DNA of 64,000 bases from Halovivax limisalsi. Its GTDB lineage: Archaea; Halobacteriota; Halobacteria; Halobacteriales; Natrialbaceae. A model generated the notes under the pieces. The model saw nothing but the letters and a program-made list of their open reading frames with translations, did no database searches and was not told where the DNA came from. Position numbers and translations under genes: made by a program. Location of the stretch: assembly GCF_023093535.1 (NCBI RefSeq), contig NZ_CP095757.1, positions 434,001-498,000 on the forward strand, given 5' to 3'. Shown piece by piece: positions 40,054 through 49,280 of this stretch. Numbering within the stretch: the stretch's first letter is position 1; each line of letters begins with the position of its first letter.

Positions 40054-41502
40054 ATGGCATTCGAAATTCACGATCGGTACCAGCTGTTCGTCGACGGCGC
40101 GTTCGTCGACGCGGCCGACGGCGAGACGCGCGAGACGATCGATCCCGCGACCGGCGAGCCCATCGCCACCGTCGCTGAGGCGACCGCGACCGACGTCGAT
40201 CGGGCCGTCGAGGCGGCCGCGGCGGCCCAGCCCGAGTGGGCGGCCACGTCCGCGGCCGAGCGCGGACGAATCCTCCAGCGCGTCGCTCGCTCGGTTCGCG
40301 AACACGCCGACGAACTGGCCGAACTCGAGAGTCGCGACCAGGGCAAGCCGGTGTCGCAGGCCCACCACGACGTCGAGGGCGTCGCCCGCTTCTTCGAGTA
40401 CTACGGCGGCGCCGCCGACAAGCTCGAGGGCCGGACAGCGCCGACGGGCGCCGACAAGCTCGCGTTCACCGAGCGCGAACCCTACGGGGTGAGCGGCCAG
40501 ATCGTCCCGTGGAACTTCCCCGTCAACCTGACCGCGCGCGGCGTGGCGCCGGCGCTGGCGGCCGGCAACGCCGTCGTCGTCAAGGCGGCGCCGACGACGC
40601 CGCTCTCGGCGCTCCGGCTGGCCGAGCTGGCGAGCGAGGCGGGCGTCCCCGACGGCGCGCTCAACGTGCTGACCGGCGGCGCCGAGCCCGGCGAGGCCCT
40701 CTCGGATCACGGCGACGTCGACGTCCTGACGTTCACCGGCAGCGTGCCGACGGGGCAGGCAGTGATGCAGTCCGCGGCGGAGACGATCACGCCCGTGACG
40801 CTCGAACTCGGCGGGAAGAACGCCGCGATCGTCACGCCGGAGGCCGACCTCGGCTCGGCGGTCTTCTGGACCTCGATCGGCATCTTCACGAACGGCGGCC
40901 AGATCTGCTCGGCGGCCGACCGCGCCGTCGTCCACGAGTCGATCTACGACGACTTCGTCGAGAGCGTCGTCGACCGCGCGGAGTCGTACGACCTCGGCCC
41001 TGGCGTCGAGGATCCGGGAATGGGGCCGCTCAACCACGAATCGCACTACGAGAGCGTCCTGGAGTACATCGACGTCGGCGTGAACGAGGGCGCGACGCTC
41101 GCGACGGGCGGCGAGGCGGCCGACCGCGAGGGCTTCTTCGTCGAGCCGACGGTCTTCACCGACGTCGAGCCCGACATGCGCATCGCCCAGGAGGAGATCT
41201 TCGGCCCCGTGCTGACGGTCATCCCATACGGCGATCCTGCCGAGGCCGTCGACATCGCAAACGGCGTCGAGTACGGCCTCACCGGCGGCGTCTTCTCGCA
41301 GGACGTCGACGAGGCGCTCTCGCTCGCCCGCCGCGTCGACGCGGGCACCGTCTACGTCAACGAGTGGTTCGGCGGCACGCCCGAGACGCCCTTCGGCGGG
41401 ACGAAGAAGAGCGGGATCGGTCGCGAGAAGGGACTCGAGGCCCTCGACGCGTACCTCCAGACGAAGTCGATCACCGTCAACCTGGACGATCCGACGGCCT
41501 GA
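40054..41502 (+). CDS. NAD(P)-dependent aldehyde dehydrogenase
   Basis: A 482-residue ALDH-superfamily enzyme of full length. Cofactor region VPWNFPVNLT and FTGSVPTGQAV; catalytic glutamate in LELGGKNAA (about residue 251); catalytic cysteine in GGQICSAADR (about 285); C-terminal NEWFGGTPETPFGGTKKSGIGRE. The last segment and the IxA/T features resemble betaine-aldehyde/gamma-aminobutyraldehyde-type enzymes, but the substrate is not determined. Monocistronic. Confidence 0.93.
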   Translation: MAFEIHDRYQLFVDGAFVDAADGETRETIDPATGEPIATVAEATATDVDRAVEAAAAAQPEWAATSAAERGRILQRVARSVREHADELAELESRDQGKPVSQAHHDVEGVARFFEYYGGAADKLEGRTAPTGADKLAFTEREPYGVSGQIVPWNFPVNLTARGVAPALAAGNAVVVKAAPTTPLSALRLAELASEAGVPDGALNVLTGGAEPGEALSDHGDVDVLTFTGSVPTGQAVMQSAAETITPVTLELGGKNAAIVTPEADLGSAVFWTSIGIFTNGGQICSAADRAVVHESIYDDFVESVVDRAESYDLGPGVEDPGMGPLNHESHYESVLEYIDVGVNEGATLATGGEAADREGFFVEPTVFTDVEPDMRIAQEEIFGPVLTVIPYGDPAEAVDIANGVEYGLTGGVFSQDVDEALSLARRVDAGTVYVNEWFGGTPETPFGGTKKSGIGREKGLEALDAYLQTKSITVNLDDPTA

Positions 41503-41562
41503 GCTGACCGAGAGGTCTCACGCCCGATCCGAATTCGTCCACGCCGAGTCCGCGGGGTTCGG

Positions 41563-41928
41563 TCACGCACGACTGGCGTCCCGGCGCTCGCGAACGCACC
41601 TGGCGCCGGCGACGCAGAGGACGCTCACCGCGTAGTAGAACGCGAGCAGCAGCGCGAGGATGACGCCGTGGCGCAGGACCGGGAGCGCGAACAGGATCTC
41701 GAGGCCGAGGGGGTCGAAGAAGACGGCGCGCATCGCGGCGATCGGATAGTAGACGGTGTACCGGAAGCCGACCTCGAAGATCGTCTGGAGGGGCCCTCTC
41801 ACGGGAACGAAGGGGCGAAACGAGTTGACCATCATCGCCGCCGGACCGACGGCGATGACGACGAACAGCGCCACCGTTCGCCGATCGCCAGCGGTTCGTC
41901 GCAGTCGTGCGCGCACCCCCTCTCGCAT
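41563..41928 (-). CDS. Three-span membrane protein (hypothetical)
   Basis: A 121-residue protein with a basic N-terminus (MREGVRARLRR), hydrophobic segments about residues 19-36, 48-66 and 76-105, and a basic tail. The ATG at 41928 fits a TATA-like CATATACC about 30 bases upstream; a GTG at 41940 would add four residues. It is divergent to the glycerophosphodiesterase gene. No family is recognised. Confidence 0.5.
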   Translation of the reverse strand: MREGVRARLRRTAGDRRTVALFVVIAVGPAAMMVNSFRPFVPVRGPLQTIFEVGFRYTVYYPIAAMRAVFFDPLGLEILFALPVLRHGVILALLLAFYYAVSVLCVAGARCVRERRDASRA

Positions 41929-42034
41929 CGCTTCGATCACGGCCCCCTTTGTTACCGGAGGTATATGTCAGTTATGGAATCGGTATCGGGACCGAACGAA
42001 CGCGTTAACTTGATAGACTACTAACTTGCGGGGG

Positions 42035-42847
42035 ATGCCCTCCAGAATTCCACGTCGACTCGCCGCTTCCCGGCGGTCGTTCCTCGCCGGAGCGGGCGCC
42101 GCCATTGCGGGCGGCTCGGCGCTCGGTCCCGTACTCCACAGGGGTGAATTACCGGGATCTCCCCCGTCGATCGTCGGCCATCGGGGCGCCGGCGGTCTCG
42201 CGCCGCCGAACACGATGGCGGCGATCGAGGCCGGGCTCGAGGCCGGCGTCGACGGGATCGAACTCGACGTCTGGCGAACCCTCGACGGCGAGTTGCTCCT
42301 CTTTCACGACGCCGTCCTCAACTGGGAGTCCTCGGCCGAGGGGCTGATCGAGTCGACGGCCTGGGGCGAGATCGAGGGCGAGACGATCGGCGGGGAACCG
42401 CTGATCCGGCTGCCGCGCGCGCTCGAGCGCCTGGCGGCGGCCGACGTCGACGTCTACGTCGAGCTCAAGGCGCCCGGCTTCGAGGAGGAGGTGATCGAAA
42501 CCGTCGAATCGTACGGCCTGCGCGATCGGCTGACGATCATCTCGTTCGATCGGGCCGCCCTCGAACCGGTCCGCGAGACGGACGTTCCGATCGGCCTGGT
42601 CGGGACGGTCCCCTCGGGCGGCCTGGTCGAGGCGGCCGTCGACCTCGGCGCCGCGTCCGTCTTCAGCCACTACACCCCCCACGCGATCGGGTCGTATATC
42701 GACGAAGCGGCCGAGGCCGGGCTCACGACCGGGATCTGGAAATTGGTCGAAACCAGTGGGACGCTGCACGATTCGCTCGAAGCCGGGCCGGACGTCTTCG
42801 TGACGAACTACCCGGACCAGGCGATCGAACTCCTCGGCAGCCAGTAA
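42035..42847 (+). CDS. Tat-exported glycerophosphodiester phosphodiesterase
   Basis: A 270-residue exported GDPD-family TIM-barrel enzyme. The signal is a Tat type (SRRSFLAGAGAAIAGG), so it folds in the cytoplasm and acts at the surface. Catalytic and metal sites: GHRGAGGLAPPNT (His/Arg), GIELDVWRTLDG (Glu/Asp), LFHDA (His) and VELKAPG. It would release sn-glycerol-3-phosphate from deacylated lipid. The ATG at 42035 was preferred over a TTG at 42026; a TATA-like TTAACTTG lies about 28 bases upstream. Confidence 0.88.
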   Translation: MPSRIPRRLAASRRSFLAGAGAAIAGGSALGPVLHRGELPGSPPSIVGHRGAGGLAPPNTMAAIEAGLEAGVDGIELDVWRTLDGELLLFHDAVLNWESSAEGLIESTAWGEIEGETIGGEPLIRLPRALERLAAADVDVYVELKAPGFEEEVIETVESYGLRDRLTIISFDRAALEPVRETDVPIGLVGTVPSGGLVEAAVDLGAASVFSHYTPHAIGSYIDEAAEAGLTTGIWKLVETSGTLHDSLEAGPDVFVTNYPDQAIELLGSQ

Positions 42848-43024
42848 TATCGGCCGAACGAGGGCCCGCAGCGAGTACGCGGCGGGATGCGTGTCGGACG
42901 GGGACGCGGCGTGAGAGGGTATCGGACGCGCAGTCGTGATGCGCCGTGGCGATCGAAGACGATCGGCGCGTCGCCGCCGGCCGCGTGCCGTCACCGTTTT
43001 GGCGTCGCTCCGCCACGATCGACC

Positions 43025-43264
43025 ATGTTCGTCGCTTCGATCGTGGCCGACTTCCGCCGGTACCCGGTCGCGGCCACCCTCGAGTACGGCAGCCTGGCGG
43101 TCTGCGTCGGCCTGCTCGTCGGGCTCGTCGCCGCGTTCGCCACCGGCCTGCCGGGCTATCCCGGCGGCATCTGGCTCGCCGTCACCGTCGCGGGCGCGGC
43201 GTTCGTCTGCTTCTGGACCGTCGTCTGGCCGCTGTACGAGCGCGTCAGCGGCGAGACCGAGTGA
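43025..43264 (+). CDS. Small two-span membrane protein (hypothetical)
   Basis: A 79-residue protein with two hydrophobic spans (about residues 22-43 and 51-70), ending in LYERVSGETE. The ATG at 43025 is the only start that gives a typical membrane N-terminus; longer readings from 42887 add Arg-rich shadow sequence. Convergent with the peptidase gene. Confidence 0.5.
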   Translation: MFVASIVADFRRYPVAATLEYGSLAVCVGLLVGLVAAFATGLPGYPGGIWLAVTVAGAAFVCFWTVVWPLYERVSGETE

Positions 43265-43332
43265 TCCGGCTGGAAGAGATCGAATCTTCCGCGAGGCCGG
43301 TCGGCTTCGCGGATCGGTCGATACGACGGCCC

Positions 43333-44397
43333 TCAGACGAGGAGCGAGACCAGCAGATCGCCGTAGACGAGCGCGATCACCAGTCCGGCGAGCAGCGGGA
43401 GGAGAAACGGCGTTCCCGGCGAGACCCAGGCGGTTTCGGTTTCGGCGAGGACGTCGAGGCCGTCGCGAAGTTGCTCCGGCGACGTGCCGTAGGCCGAGCC
43501 GTCGATCGAGTCGAGGAAGGCGTCGGCGCCCCAGGGATCGGTCACCGCGTCGGTCGACGCGTCGACGACCACGTCGTCGGTCACATCGACGTTCTCGCCG
43601 ATGGCGGCCCCATCGTTCGCCTCGGGTTCATCGGTCGCCCCGGTCTCGGCCCCACCGTCGGTGGCCGGCCGCTCGACGTCGACGGCGCCGTCCGTCGGCG
43701 GGTTCGGCTCCGCGGGGAGCGACGCGGGATCGCGGTAGCGGTCCGGGTCCGCTCGAACGTCCGACAGCGTCAGGCCGCGCCAGCGGAGGTACATCCGGAG
43801 CGCGTCGAGATCGAGGCCGGAGAGCGTGGTGCCCGTCGGGGTTTCGAGCAGTCGGCCGTGGGTCGTCTCGACTCGCTCCGCGGAAACGGGCCACCCGAGG
43901 ATCATCGCGGGCGTGAACCGGCCGGCGAGGGCGTTCCGGATCGCCAGCCCGACCGGGACCGCGAGCCCCACGAGCACGCCGTTGGCCAGGATCGACAGCG
44001 AGAACGGCAGCAACTCGTCGCCGCCGGCCAGCGGGAACGTCACGCCGACGAGTTCGTAGCTCGGAACGACGGGAAACACCATCGCGAGGATCATCACCGC
44101 CTTCGCGTCGGCGCCGCCGAAACCGCCGAACCACCAGAAGAGGTAGGCGAGCGCCACGACGAAGCCGAGACTCGTCGCCGCGGGCAGCAGGAACGCCTGC
44201 CAGGTGTGGACGTCCGCCGCGTAGGCGGTCCACCCGTCCCAGACCAGCAGGACCGCCCCGAGGACGCCGAGCGGGATCCAGGCCTCGCTCGGCACCCGGC
44301 GAGTCCTGACGTCGAGGACGGCCGCCCAGACGAAGACCGGCAGCGCGAGCAGGCGCAGGAGGTCGGGAACGGACGCCGAGACGAACGCGAGTGTCAC
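43333..44397 (-). CDS. A24-type prepilin/preflagellin peptidase
   Basis: A 354-residue aspartic membrane protease. The two catalytic aspartates are in VLDVRTRRVP (about residue 26) and FGGADAKAV (GxGD variant). About six spans in the first 210 residues; then a long acidic, partly disordered insertion (about 240-320) and a final hydrophobic C-terminal span (LLPLLAGLVIALVYGDLL). It removes the class III signal of archaellins or pilins. The GTG at 44397 starts at VTLAFVSASVPDLLRL and follows a TATA-like AACACTAAC by about 28 bases; no fitting ATG exists. Confidence 0.82.
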   Translation of the reverse strand: MTLAFVSASVPDLLRLLALPVFVWAAVLDVRTRRVPSEAWIPLGVLGAVLLVWDGWTAYAADVHTWQAFLLPAATSLGFVVALAYLFWWFGGFGGADAKAVMILAMVFPVVPSYELVGVTFPLAGGDELLPFSLSILANGVLVGLAVPVGLAIRNALAGRFTPAMILGWPVSAERVETTHGRLLETPTGTTLSGLDLDALRMYLRWRGLTLSDVRADPDRYRDPASLPAEPNPPTDGAVDVERPATDGGAETGATDEPEANDGAAIGENVDVTDDVVVDASTDAVTDPWGADAFLDSIDGSAYGTSPEQLRDGLDVLAETETAWVSPGTPFLLPLLAGLVIALVYGDLLVSLLV

Positions 44398-44743
44398 GAG
44401 CGCCCATCTGCGCGCCACTCGTGTTAGTGTTTCGGGGCGACGTCGACGCGGGTCGACCGCGCCGACCGGTCGGCGTTTCCACTGCGTCGCCACGTGTTCG
44501 TCCCGCCGGTTTCGCTCCGAACACTCCACGCGCGGCGCGCATCGAAGCGATCGCCTCAGCGACGGCGGACCAGATCGCCATCCGGCGTCGGCTCGAATGG
44601 AGAGGGCGTCGTGATGCCGAACCACGGCATCAGGAGGGAACGCGTTTCGGTCGAATCGAGCGGGCGCAAACCCATCAAAGGTCCAATGTGGATGGCCAGT
44701 ATCGCCAGAGCTTCTATCCCCCGTTGTCTGTCTGTATCCGAGC
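44398..44743. other. Intergenic region
   Basis: About 346 bases between divergently transcribed genes. It holds promoters for both sides. I see no supported gene; longer open frames here lack start signals and have an Arg-rich shadow composition. Confidence 0.5.
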
Positions 44744-45718
44744 ATGAACGACCGTACGCCGGCCGAGTTACGGGCGCGAGCGGCCGACGTCGAGGTGCGA
44801 GAGGTGCTCCACGCCGTCCCGCCACACGACGTCTTCGAGGTCGAAGTCGACGGCCGACGCGCCGTCTGCAAGGTGTCGGTCGACGAGCGCGGAGCGGCCG
44901 GCGTGGAGGGGCGCACCCTCCGGCGAGTCGATCGCGAGACGTCGGTGCCGGTACCGGAGATACTCGACGTCGGTTCGAACTGGTTCCTCGCCGCCTATCG
45001 TGGCGACGCACCCGAAGAGCCGCCCGACGACGACCGGGTCCTCGAGACGGCGTGGCTCCGCGCGGCGGGTCGCACCCTCGCGACGCTCCACGAGGACGCG
45101 CGGTTCGACCGACCGGGGCTGCTCGCAATCGACGGCGATCCATCGGATCCGGCGAGCGGTCTCCGGGTCGACGCGCCGTCGGGGGCGACCTGGCCGGACG
45201 CGCTCGACGACCTACTCGCGATTTACGAACGAAGCGTCGCGGGAACGGGCTACGCCGATGCGATCGTCGAGGTTCGCGACTTTCTGTCCGCCCACGCCGA
45301 ACGCTTCGCCGCGCTCGAGGGCACGACGGCGTCGCTGCTCCACGGCTGGTTCACGCCGGACCACGTCGCCGTCGCCGGCGGCGAAGCGACCTGCGTCATC
45401 GACTTCGAGCACGCGCTCGCGGGGAACCCGGAGTGGGACTACTGGCGGACGGCAATCGCGCTGTTCCGGGCCGGCGGCTGGGACGGCCCTGACGACGCCG
45501 AATCGACCTTCCGCGACGCCTACGAGTCCGTCCGGCCGCTACCGACGGGGTTCGACGAGCGCGCCGACGCCTATCGGGCCTTCGTCGCGGCCTCGCACCT
45601 CGACTCGCTCGCGACCCAGCGCGGGATCGACGACGAGACGCGGGAGGTAGCGGCGTTCCTGTCGACGCACGTCACGGAGGCGGTCGATAACTGCCGAGAA
45701 TCGTGGGCGGACGGGTGA
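44744..45718 (+). CDS. APH/choline-kinase-family phosphotransferase-like protein
   Basis: A 324-residue kinase-fold protein of the aminoglycoside phosphotransferase family. N-lobe lysine-type strand RRAVCKVSV; catalytic-loop region LLHGWFTPDHVAV, where the canonical HGDxxxxN aspartate is replaced (HGW-F-TPDH); metal-binding CVIDFEHALAGNPEWDYW. Because the catalytic-loop Asp is altered, activity is uncertain although the DxE/DFE motif is kept. A role in small-metabolite phosphorylation rather than antibiotic resistance is more likely in an archaeon. Confidence 0.8.
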   Translation: MNDRTPAELRARAADVEVREVLHAVPPHDVFEVEVDGRRAVCKVSVDERGAAGVEGRTLRRVDRETSVPVPEILDVGSNWFLAAYRGDAPEEPPDDDRVLETAWLRAAGRTLATLHEDARFDRPGLLAIDGDPSDPASGLRVDAPSGATWPDALDDLLAIYERSVAGTGYADAIVEVRDFLSAHAERFAALEGTTASLLHGWFTPDHVAVAGGEATCVIDFEHALAGNPEWDYWRTAIALFRAGGWDGPDDAESTFRDAYESVRPLPTGFDERADAYRAFVAASHLDSLATQRGIDDETREVAAFLSTHVTEAVDNCRESWADG

Positions 45719-45751
45719 CGCGGGCCGCCGCCACCAAAAATCAGGCCTGGG

Positions 45752-46549
45752 TCACCGACGTAGCGCGCCCAGCGCGTCCGCGGCCTCGCGGGCCGCCTCG
45801 AGACACTCGCGAGCGTAGCGCGGATCGTCGGTCGCGGCCGCCTCGCGGGCGAAACGCTCCAGCGCGACGGTCAGGGACTCGCGTGCACTTCCGAGGTCGC
45901 CCTTCGCCGGGGCCCGGGGACCGTCTTCTGCGTCGAACGACGAATGCCGATCGGCCCGGGGATCGGCCCCGTCACCGGTCGCGTTCGGCGTCCGGGGCGA
46001 GCGTCCCGCGTCCGGGTTCGTCGGCGAGTTCGACGGCTCGAACGAGCGGTCGTCGGCCGCACCGTTCCGGCCACCGGTCTCCCCGGCGTCGGCGATCGAC
46101 GCGCCGGCATCGCGGGGCGAGCCCGTGTCGTCGGTGGCCGGCGCGGCATCGCTGTCGGTCGGTGCGACGGTGCCGTCGGCTCGCGGTGTGCCCGCATCGG
46201 CCGATTCGCCGTCGTCAGCGGCCGGCGGGGCGTCGGACGGCGCGGTTCCGGCCGCCGGCGGCTGGCGCCCGTCGGCGTCGGGGTCGTCGCCCTGGCCCTC
46301 CGCCGGGACGGACGCATCGACGCCCTCGGGCCCGCCGTGGCAGGTCGGACAGAAGTTGACGCCGTTCTGGCGGAAGATCGGGTCGCCGCAGGTGCCGCAG
46401 TGGCCGTTCGTCATCGTCGCGCCCTTCAGCAGGAGGTCGCTCATCCGCCGGGTCGACTCGCGCTTTTGCTCGTCCCGTTCGTACTTCTCGCGAAGCTCCT
46501 CACGGAGGGCTTCCTTGTCGATGCCGCCGTCGTCCTCCGTCTCGCTCAT
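45752..46549 (-). CDS. Zinc-ribbon protein, Sjogren/scleroderma autoantigen 1 family
   Basis: A 265-residue protein. The N-terminus (EKYERDEQKRESTRRMSDLLLKGATMT) and the zinc ribbon CGTCG ... FCPTC (about residues 50-70) match the p27 autoantigen-1 family of archaea. A long D/A/P/T-rich acidic linker (about 80-210) follows and ends in a helical tail (SARESLTVALERFAREAAA). The molecular role is unknown. The ATG at 46549 starts the family domain. It lies 50 bases downstream of a GNAT gene on the same strand, so the two may be co-transcribed. Confidence 0.8.
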   Translation of the reverse strand: MSETEDDGGIDKEALREELREKYERDEQKRESTRRMSDLLLKGATMTNGHCGTCGDPIFRQNGVNFCPTCHGGPEGVDASVPAEGQGDDPDADGRQPPAAGTAPSDAPPAADDGESADAGTPRADGTVAPTDSDAAPATDDTGSPRDAGASIADAGETGGRNGAADDRSFEPSNSPTNPDAGRSPRTPNATGDGADPRADRHSSFDAEDGPRAPAKGDLGSARESLTVALERFAREAAATDDPRYARECLEAAREAADALGALRR

Positions 46550-46599
46550 ACGCGTGCAAATGGGCCGGAGCGTCGAAAAGGCTGCGACCCGCGATCGGG

Positions 46600-47019
46600 T
46601 CACTCGGTCCGTCGAAACATCCCCTTCGACGCCGGGCGCGTCTCCTCGTAGCCGAACCGCTCGTAGAAGCCGTCGACGTCCGCGAGGAGGTTGACGTAGG
46701 CGTTCGGCGGGGCGGTCTCGTCGATCCACGCGTCGAGCGCCGCCAGGATCGCCGATCCGAGACCGCGCCGCTGGTGGTCCGGGTGGACGGCCATATCCGT
46801 GAGCTGGTAGACGGTGCCGCCGTCGCCGACGACGCGGCCCATGCCGACGGTCTCTCCGGTGGGACCGTGGACCACCGTAACGCCGAACAGCGAGTTCGGC
46901 AGACCCCGTTCGACGCCCGCGGCGGATCGAGGCGCCATCTCGGCCGCCCGGCGCAACCGGATGAAATCCGCGGGCGACGGAAGCGTTTCACGAAGCTCGT
47001 ACTCGTCCGGCAGAGTCAT
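46600..47019 (-). CDS. GNAT-family N-acetyltransferase
   Basis: A 139-residue acetyltransferase. Acetyl-CoA-binding motif A reads DMAVHPDHQRRGLGSAIL (about residues 77-94) with the R-x-x-G-x-G core; the N-terminal part is ELRETLPSPADFIRLRRAAE, the C-terminal FYERFGYEET is the usual motif B. The acceptor substrate cannot be inferred. It is upstream of the zinc-ribbon gene on the same strand. Confidence 0.9.
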   Translation of the reverse strand: MTLPDEYELRETLPSPADFIRLRRAAEMAPRSAAGVERGLPNSLFGVTVVHGPTGETVGMGRVVGDGGTVYQLTDMAVHPDHQRRGLGSAILAALDAWIDETAPPNAYVNLLADVDGFYERFGYEETRPASKGMFRRTE

Positions 47020-47070
47020 GCGTATACTCCGTCGGGACGTGGAACAAACGTTTCGACGGCGTCGCAGGGA

Positions 47071-47523
47071 TCACTCCGCCACGGCGTCCTCGAGGATGTC
47101 GAGCGCGTCGGCCGGGTCGTCGGCCTCCGCCAGGTCGAGCGCGGGAACCTCGACGGCGCCGAGTCCGACGATCGGTTTCTCGTAGACGGAGGCGAAGCCG
47201 ATTTCCGAGAGCGTGCCGGCGCTGCCGGCCAGGGCGATCACGGCGTCGCCGTTCAGCGGGACGAGGGCGTTACGGGCGTGGCCCATCCCGGTGGCGATCG
47301 GAACGTCGACGTGTGGGTTGGCGTCGTCGACCGACCCGGTCGGGAGGATCCCGATCGTCCGGCCGCCGCCGGCCGCGGCGCCGCGACAGACCGCCCACAT
47401 CGTGCCGCCGAGCCCGCCGCAGACGACGTCGTGGCCGCGCGTCGCGATCTCCCGGCCGACCGATTCCGCGAGCACCGACTCCTCGTCGGTGATCTCGCCC
47501 CCGCCGATGACGCTCACGCGCAT
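47071..47523 (-). CDS. TIGR00725/LOG-like nucleotide-binding protein
   Basis: A 150-residue Rossmann-fold protein of the TIGR00725 branch of the LOG/DprA-like superfamily. Motifs: VSVIGGGEI, VVCGGLGGTMWAVCRGA and the phosphoribohydrolase-like ALAGSAGTLSEIGFA (the PGGxGTxxE equivalent, with PGG changed to AGS). Possible nucleotide 5'-monophosphate phosphoribohydrolase or nucleotide-binding protein; not proven for this branch. Confidence 0.83.
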   Translation of the reverse strand: MRVSVIGGGEITDEESVLAESVGREIATRGHDVVCGGLGGTMWAVCRGAAAGGGRTIGILPTGSVDDANPHVDVPIATGMGHARNALVPLNGDAVIALAGSAGTLSEIGFASVYEKPIVGLGAVEVPALDLAEADDPADALDILEDAVAE

Positions 47524-47786
47524 ACCGTCACCAACGACCGTCCGACCCCTTGACTGTTTGGTTCCCAGAAATGCCCCGATACATTTGGCCGCGCTGCCGC
47601 GTAGAATATCGGCCGACGCTTCCACCGTCGACCGGCCGTCGAGCAGGGGCCAGTTCCGTCGGGCGCGGGGAGACTGGCGCACCCTGACGGCAGTGCCGTA
47701 GCGGTGGCGTCGGTCGCCCCGTCGCCGCCCGCCGCGGGCCGCCCACCGGGGGATTTAACGACGGGGCCGGGAATGAACCACCTAGC

Positions 47787-48701
47787 ATGTCGAAAGTTAG
47801 CGTGATCGGTGCCGCCGGGACGGTCGGCGCCGCAGCCGGCTACAACCTGGCGCTCCGGGACGTGGTGGACGAACTCGTCTTCGTGGACATTCCTGACCAG
47901 GAGGACGTCACGATCGGACAAGCCGCGGACACCAACCACGGCGTGGCATACGACTCGAACACGACGGTCCGCCAGGGGACCTACGCGGACACCGCCGGGT
48001 CGGACGTCGTCGTCATCACGGCTGGCATCCCCCGTCAGCCGGGCCAGACCCGGATCGACCTCGCGGGCGACAACGCCCCGATCATGGAGGATATCGGATC
48101 CTCGATCGCCGAGCACAACGACGACTTCGTCACCGTCACGACCTCGAACCCGGTCGACCTCCTGAACCGCCACCTCTACGAGACCGGCGACCGGGCCCGC
48201 GAGCAGGTGATCGGCTTCGGCGGCCGCCTGGACTCCGCGCGCTTCCGGTACGTCATCTCCCGGCGCTTCGACGCGCCCGTCAAGAACGTCGAGGCGACCA
48301 TCCTCGGCGAGCACGGCGACGCCCAGGTCCCCGTCTTCTCGAAGGTCCGCGTCGACGGCGAGGACCGCGCGTTCGACGAATCCGAACGGGAGGAACTGCT
48401 CTCGGAACTCCGGGAGAGTGCGATGAACGTCATCGAGAAGAAGGGCGCGACCCAGTGGGGGCCGGCGACCGGCGTCGCCCACACCGTCGAGGCCATCCTC
48501 CGCGACACGGGGGAAGTCCTGCCGTGCAGCGTGAAACTCGACGGGGAGTTCGGCCACGAGGACACCGCGTTCGGCGTCCCCTGCAAACTCGGCGCGAACG
48601 GCGTCGAGGAGATCGTCGAGTGGGACCTCTCCGACCACGAGACGGACCTGCTGTCGGAAGCGGCCGAGAAGCTCGAAACGCAGTACGGGAAGATCGCGTA
48701 G
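47787..48701 (+). CDS. mdh: Malate dehydrogenase (LDH-like)
   Basis: A 304-residue NAD-dependent malate dehydrogenase of the lactate-dehydrogenase-like type used by haloarchaea. NAD-binding [11 protein letters not shown] at the N-terminus, DIPD after beta-2 (NAD preference), the substrate loop [13 protein letters not shown] whose Arg favours malate over lactate, [10 protein letters not shown] and the catalytic His in ILGEHGDAQ. Oxidises malate to oxaloacetate in the citric-acid cycle. Its length equals that of other haloarchaeal enzymes. Confidence 0.95.
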   Translation: MSKVSVIGAAGTVGAAAGYNLALRDVVDELVFVDIPDQEDVTIGQAADTNHGVAYDSNTTVRQGTYADTAGSDVVVITAGIPRQPGQTRIDLAGDNAPIMEDIGSSIAEHNDDFVTVTTSNPVDLLNRHLYETGDRAREQVIGFGGRLDSARFRYVISRRFDAPVKNVEATILGEHGDAQVPVFSKVRVDGEDRAFDESEREELLSELRESAMNVIEKKGATQWGPATGVAHTVEAILRDTGEVLPCSVKLDGEFGHEDTAFGVPCKLGANGVEEIVEWDLSDHETDLLSEAAEKLETQYGKIA

Positions 48702-48755
48702 CGGGTCGGCGAACGATCCGACACCGCTTTTTCGATCGAACCGACAGTATCGGGG

Positions 48756-49220
48756 ATGAGCGACATCCAGTGCAAAGTTCTCGGACTCGTCCGGCGCGAC
48801 GACGAATACCTGGTCCAGCACCTCACGGACCCGGGCGCGAGCGGGTTCTACAGACCGATCGGCGGCGGCGTCGAGTTCGGCGAATCGAGCGACGAGGCGC
48901 TGGCACGAGAGTTTCGCGAGGAACTCGGCATCGACCTCGAGGTCGGCCAGCCCGTCGGCACGATCGAGAACCGGTTCACCTGGAACGGCGACGCCGACCA
49001 CGAGTTCGTCATCTGCCGGAACGCGACGTTCGTCGACGACGCGCTGTACGATCGCGAGCGCTTCGACGGGATCGACGACGGCGGACGGATCGAGTACGAG
49101 GCGACGTGGCGGACGCTCGACGACCTCGCCGACGGTCCGGAACCGCTCTATCCCGAGGGGCTGGAGGGCTTGCTTCGCGGGCATCTCGGAGACGGAGTCG
49201 GCCACGTCGACGATCGGTGA
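48756..49220 (+). CDS. NUDIX hydrolase
   Basis: A 154-residue NUDIX protein. The 23-residue Nudix box is complete from GGGVEFGE through REFREELGI (about residues 36-58). The substrate is a nucleoside-diphosphate derivative or similar. It starts 54 bases after mdh with its own TATA-like sequence (ACCGACAGTAT is weak), so co-transcription with mdh is possible. Confidence 0.9.
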   Translation: MSDIQCKVLGLVRRDDEYLVQHLTDPGASGFYRPIGGGVEFGESSDEALAREFREELGIDLEVGQPVGTIENRFTWNGDADHEFVICRNATFVDDALYDRERFDGIDDGGRIEYEATWRTLDDLADGPEPLYPEGLEGLLRGHLGDGVGHVDDR

Positions 49221-49280
49221 TGCCAGGACGGAACGGATGGGAAACAGAGAGAAACGTGGGGTTGGCAGAAAGCTGTAATT

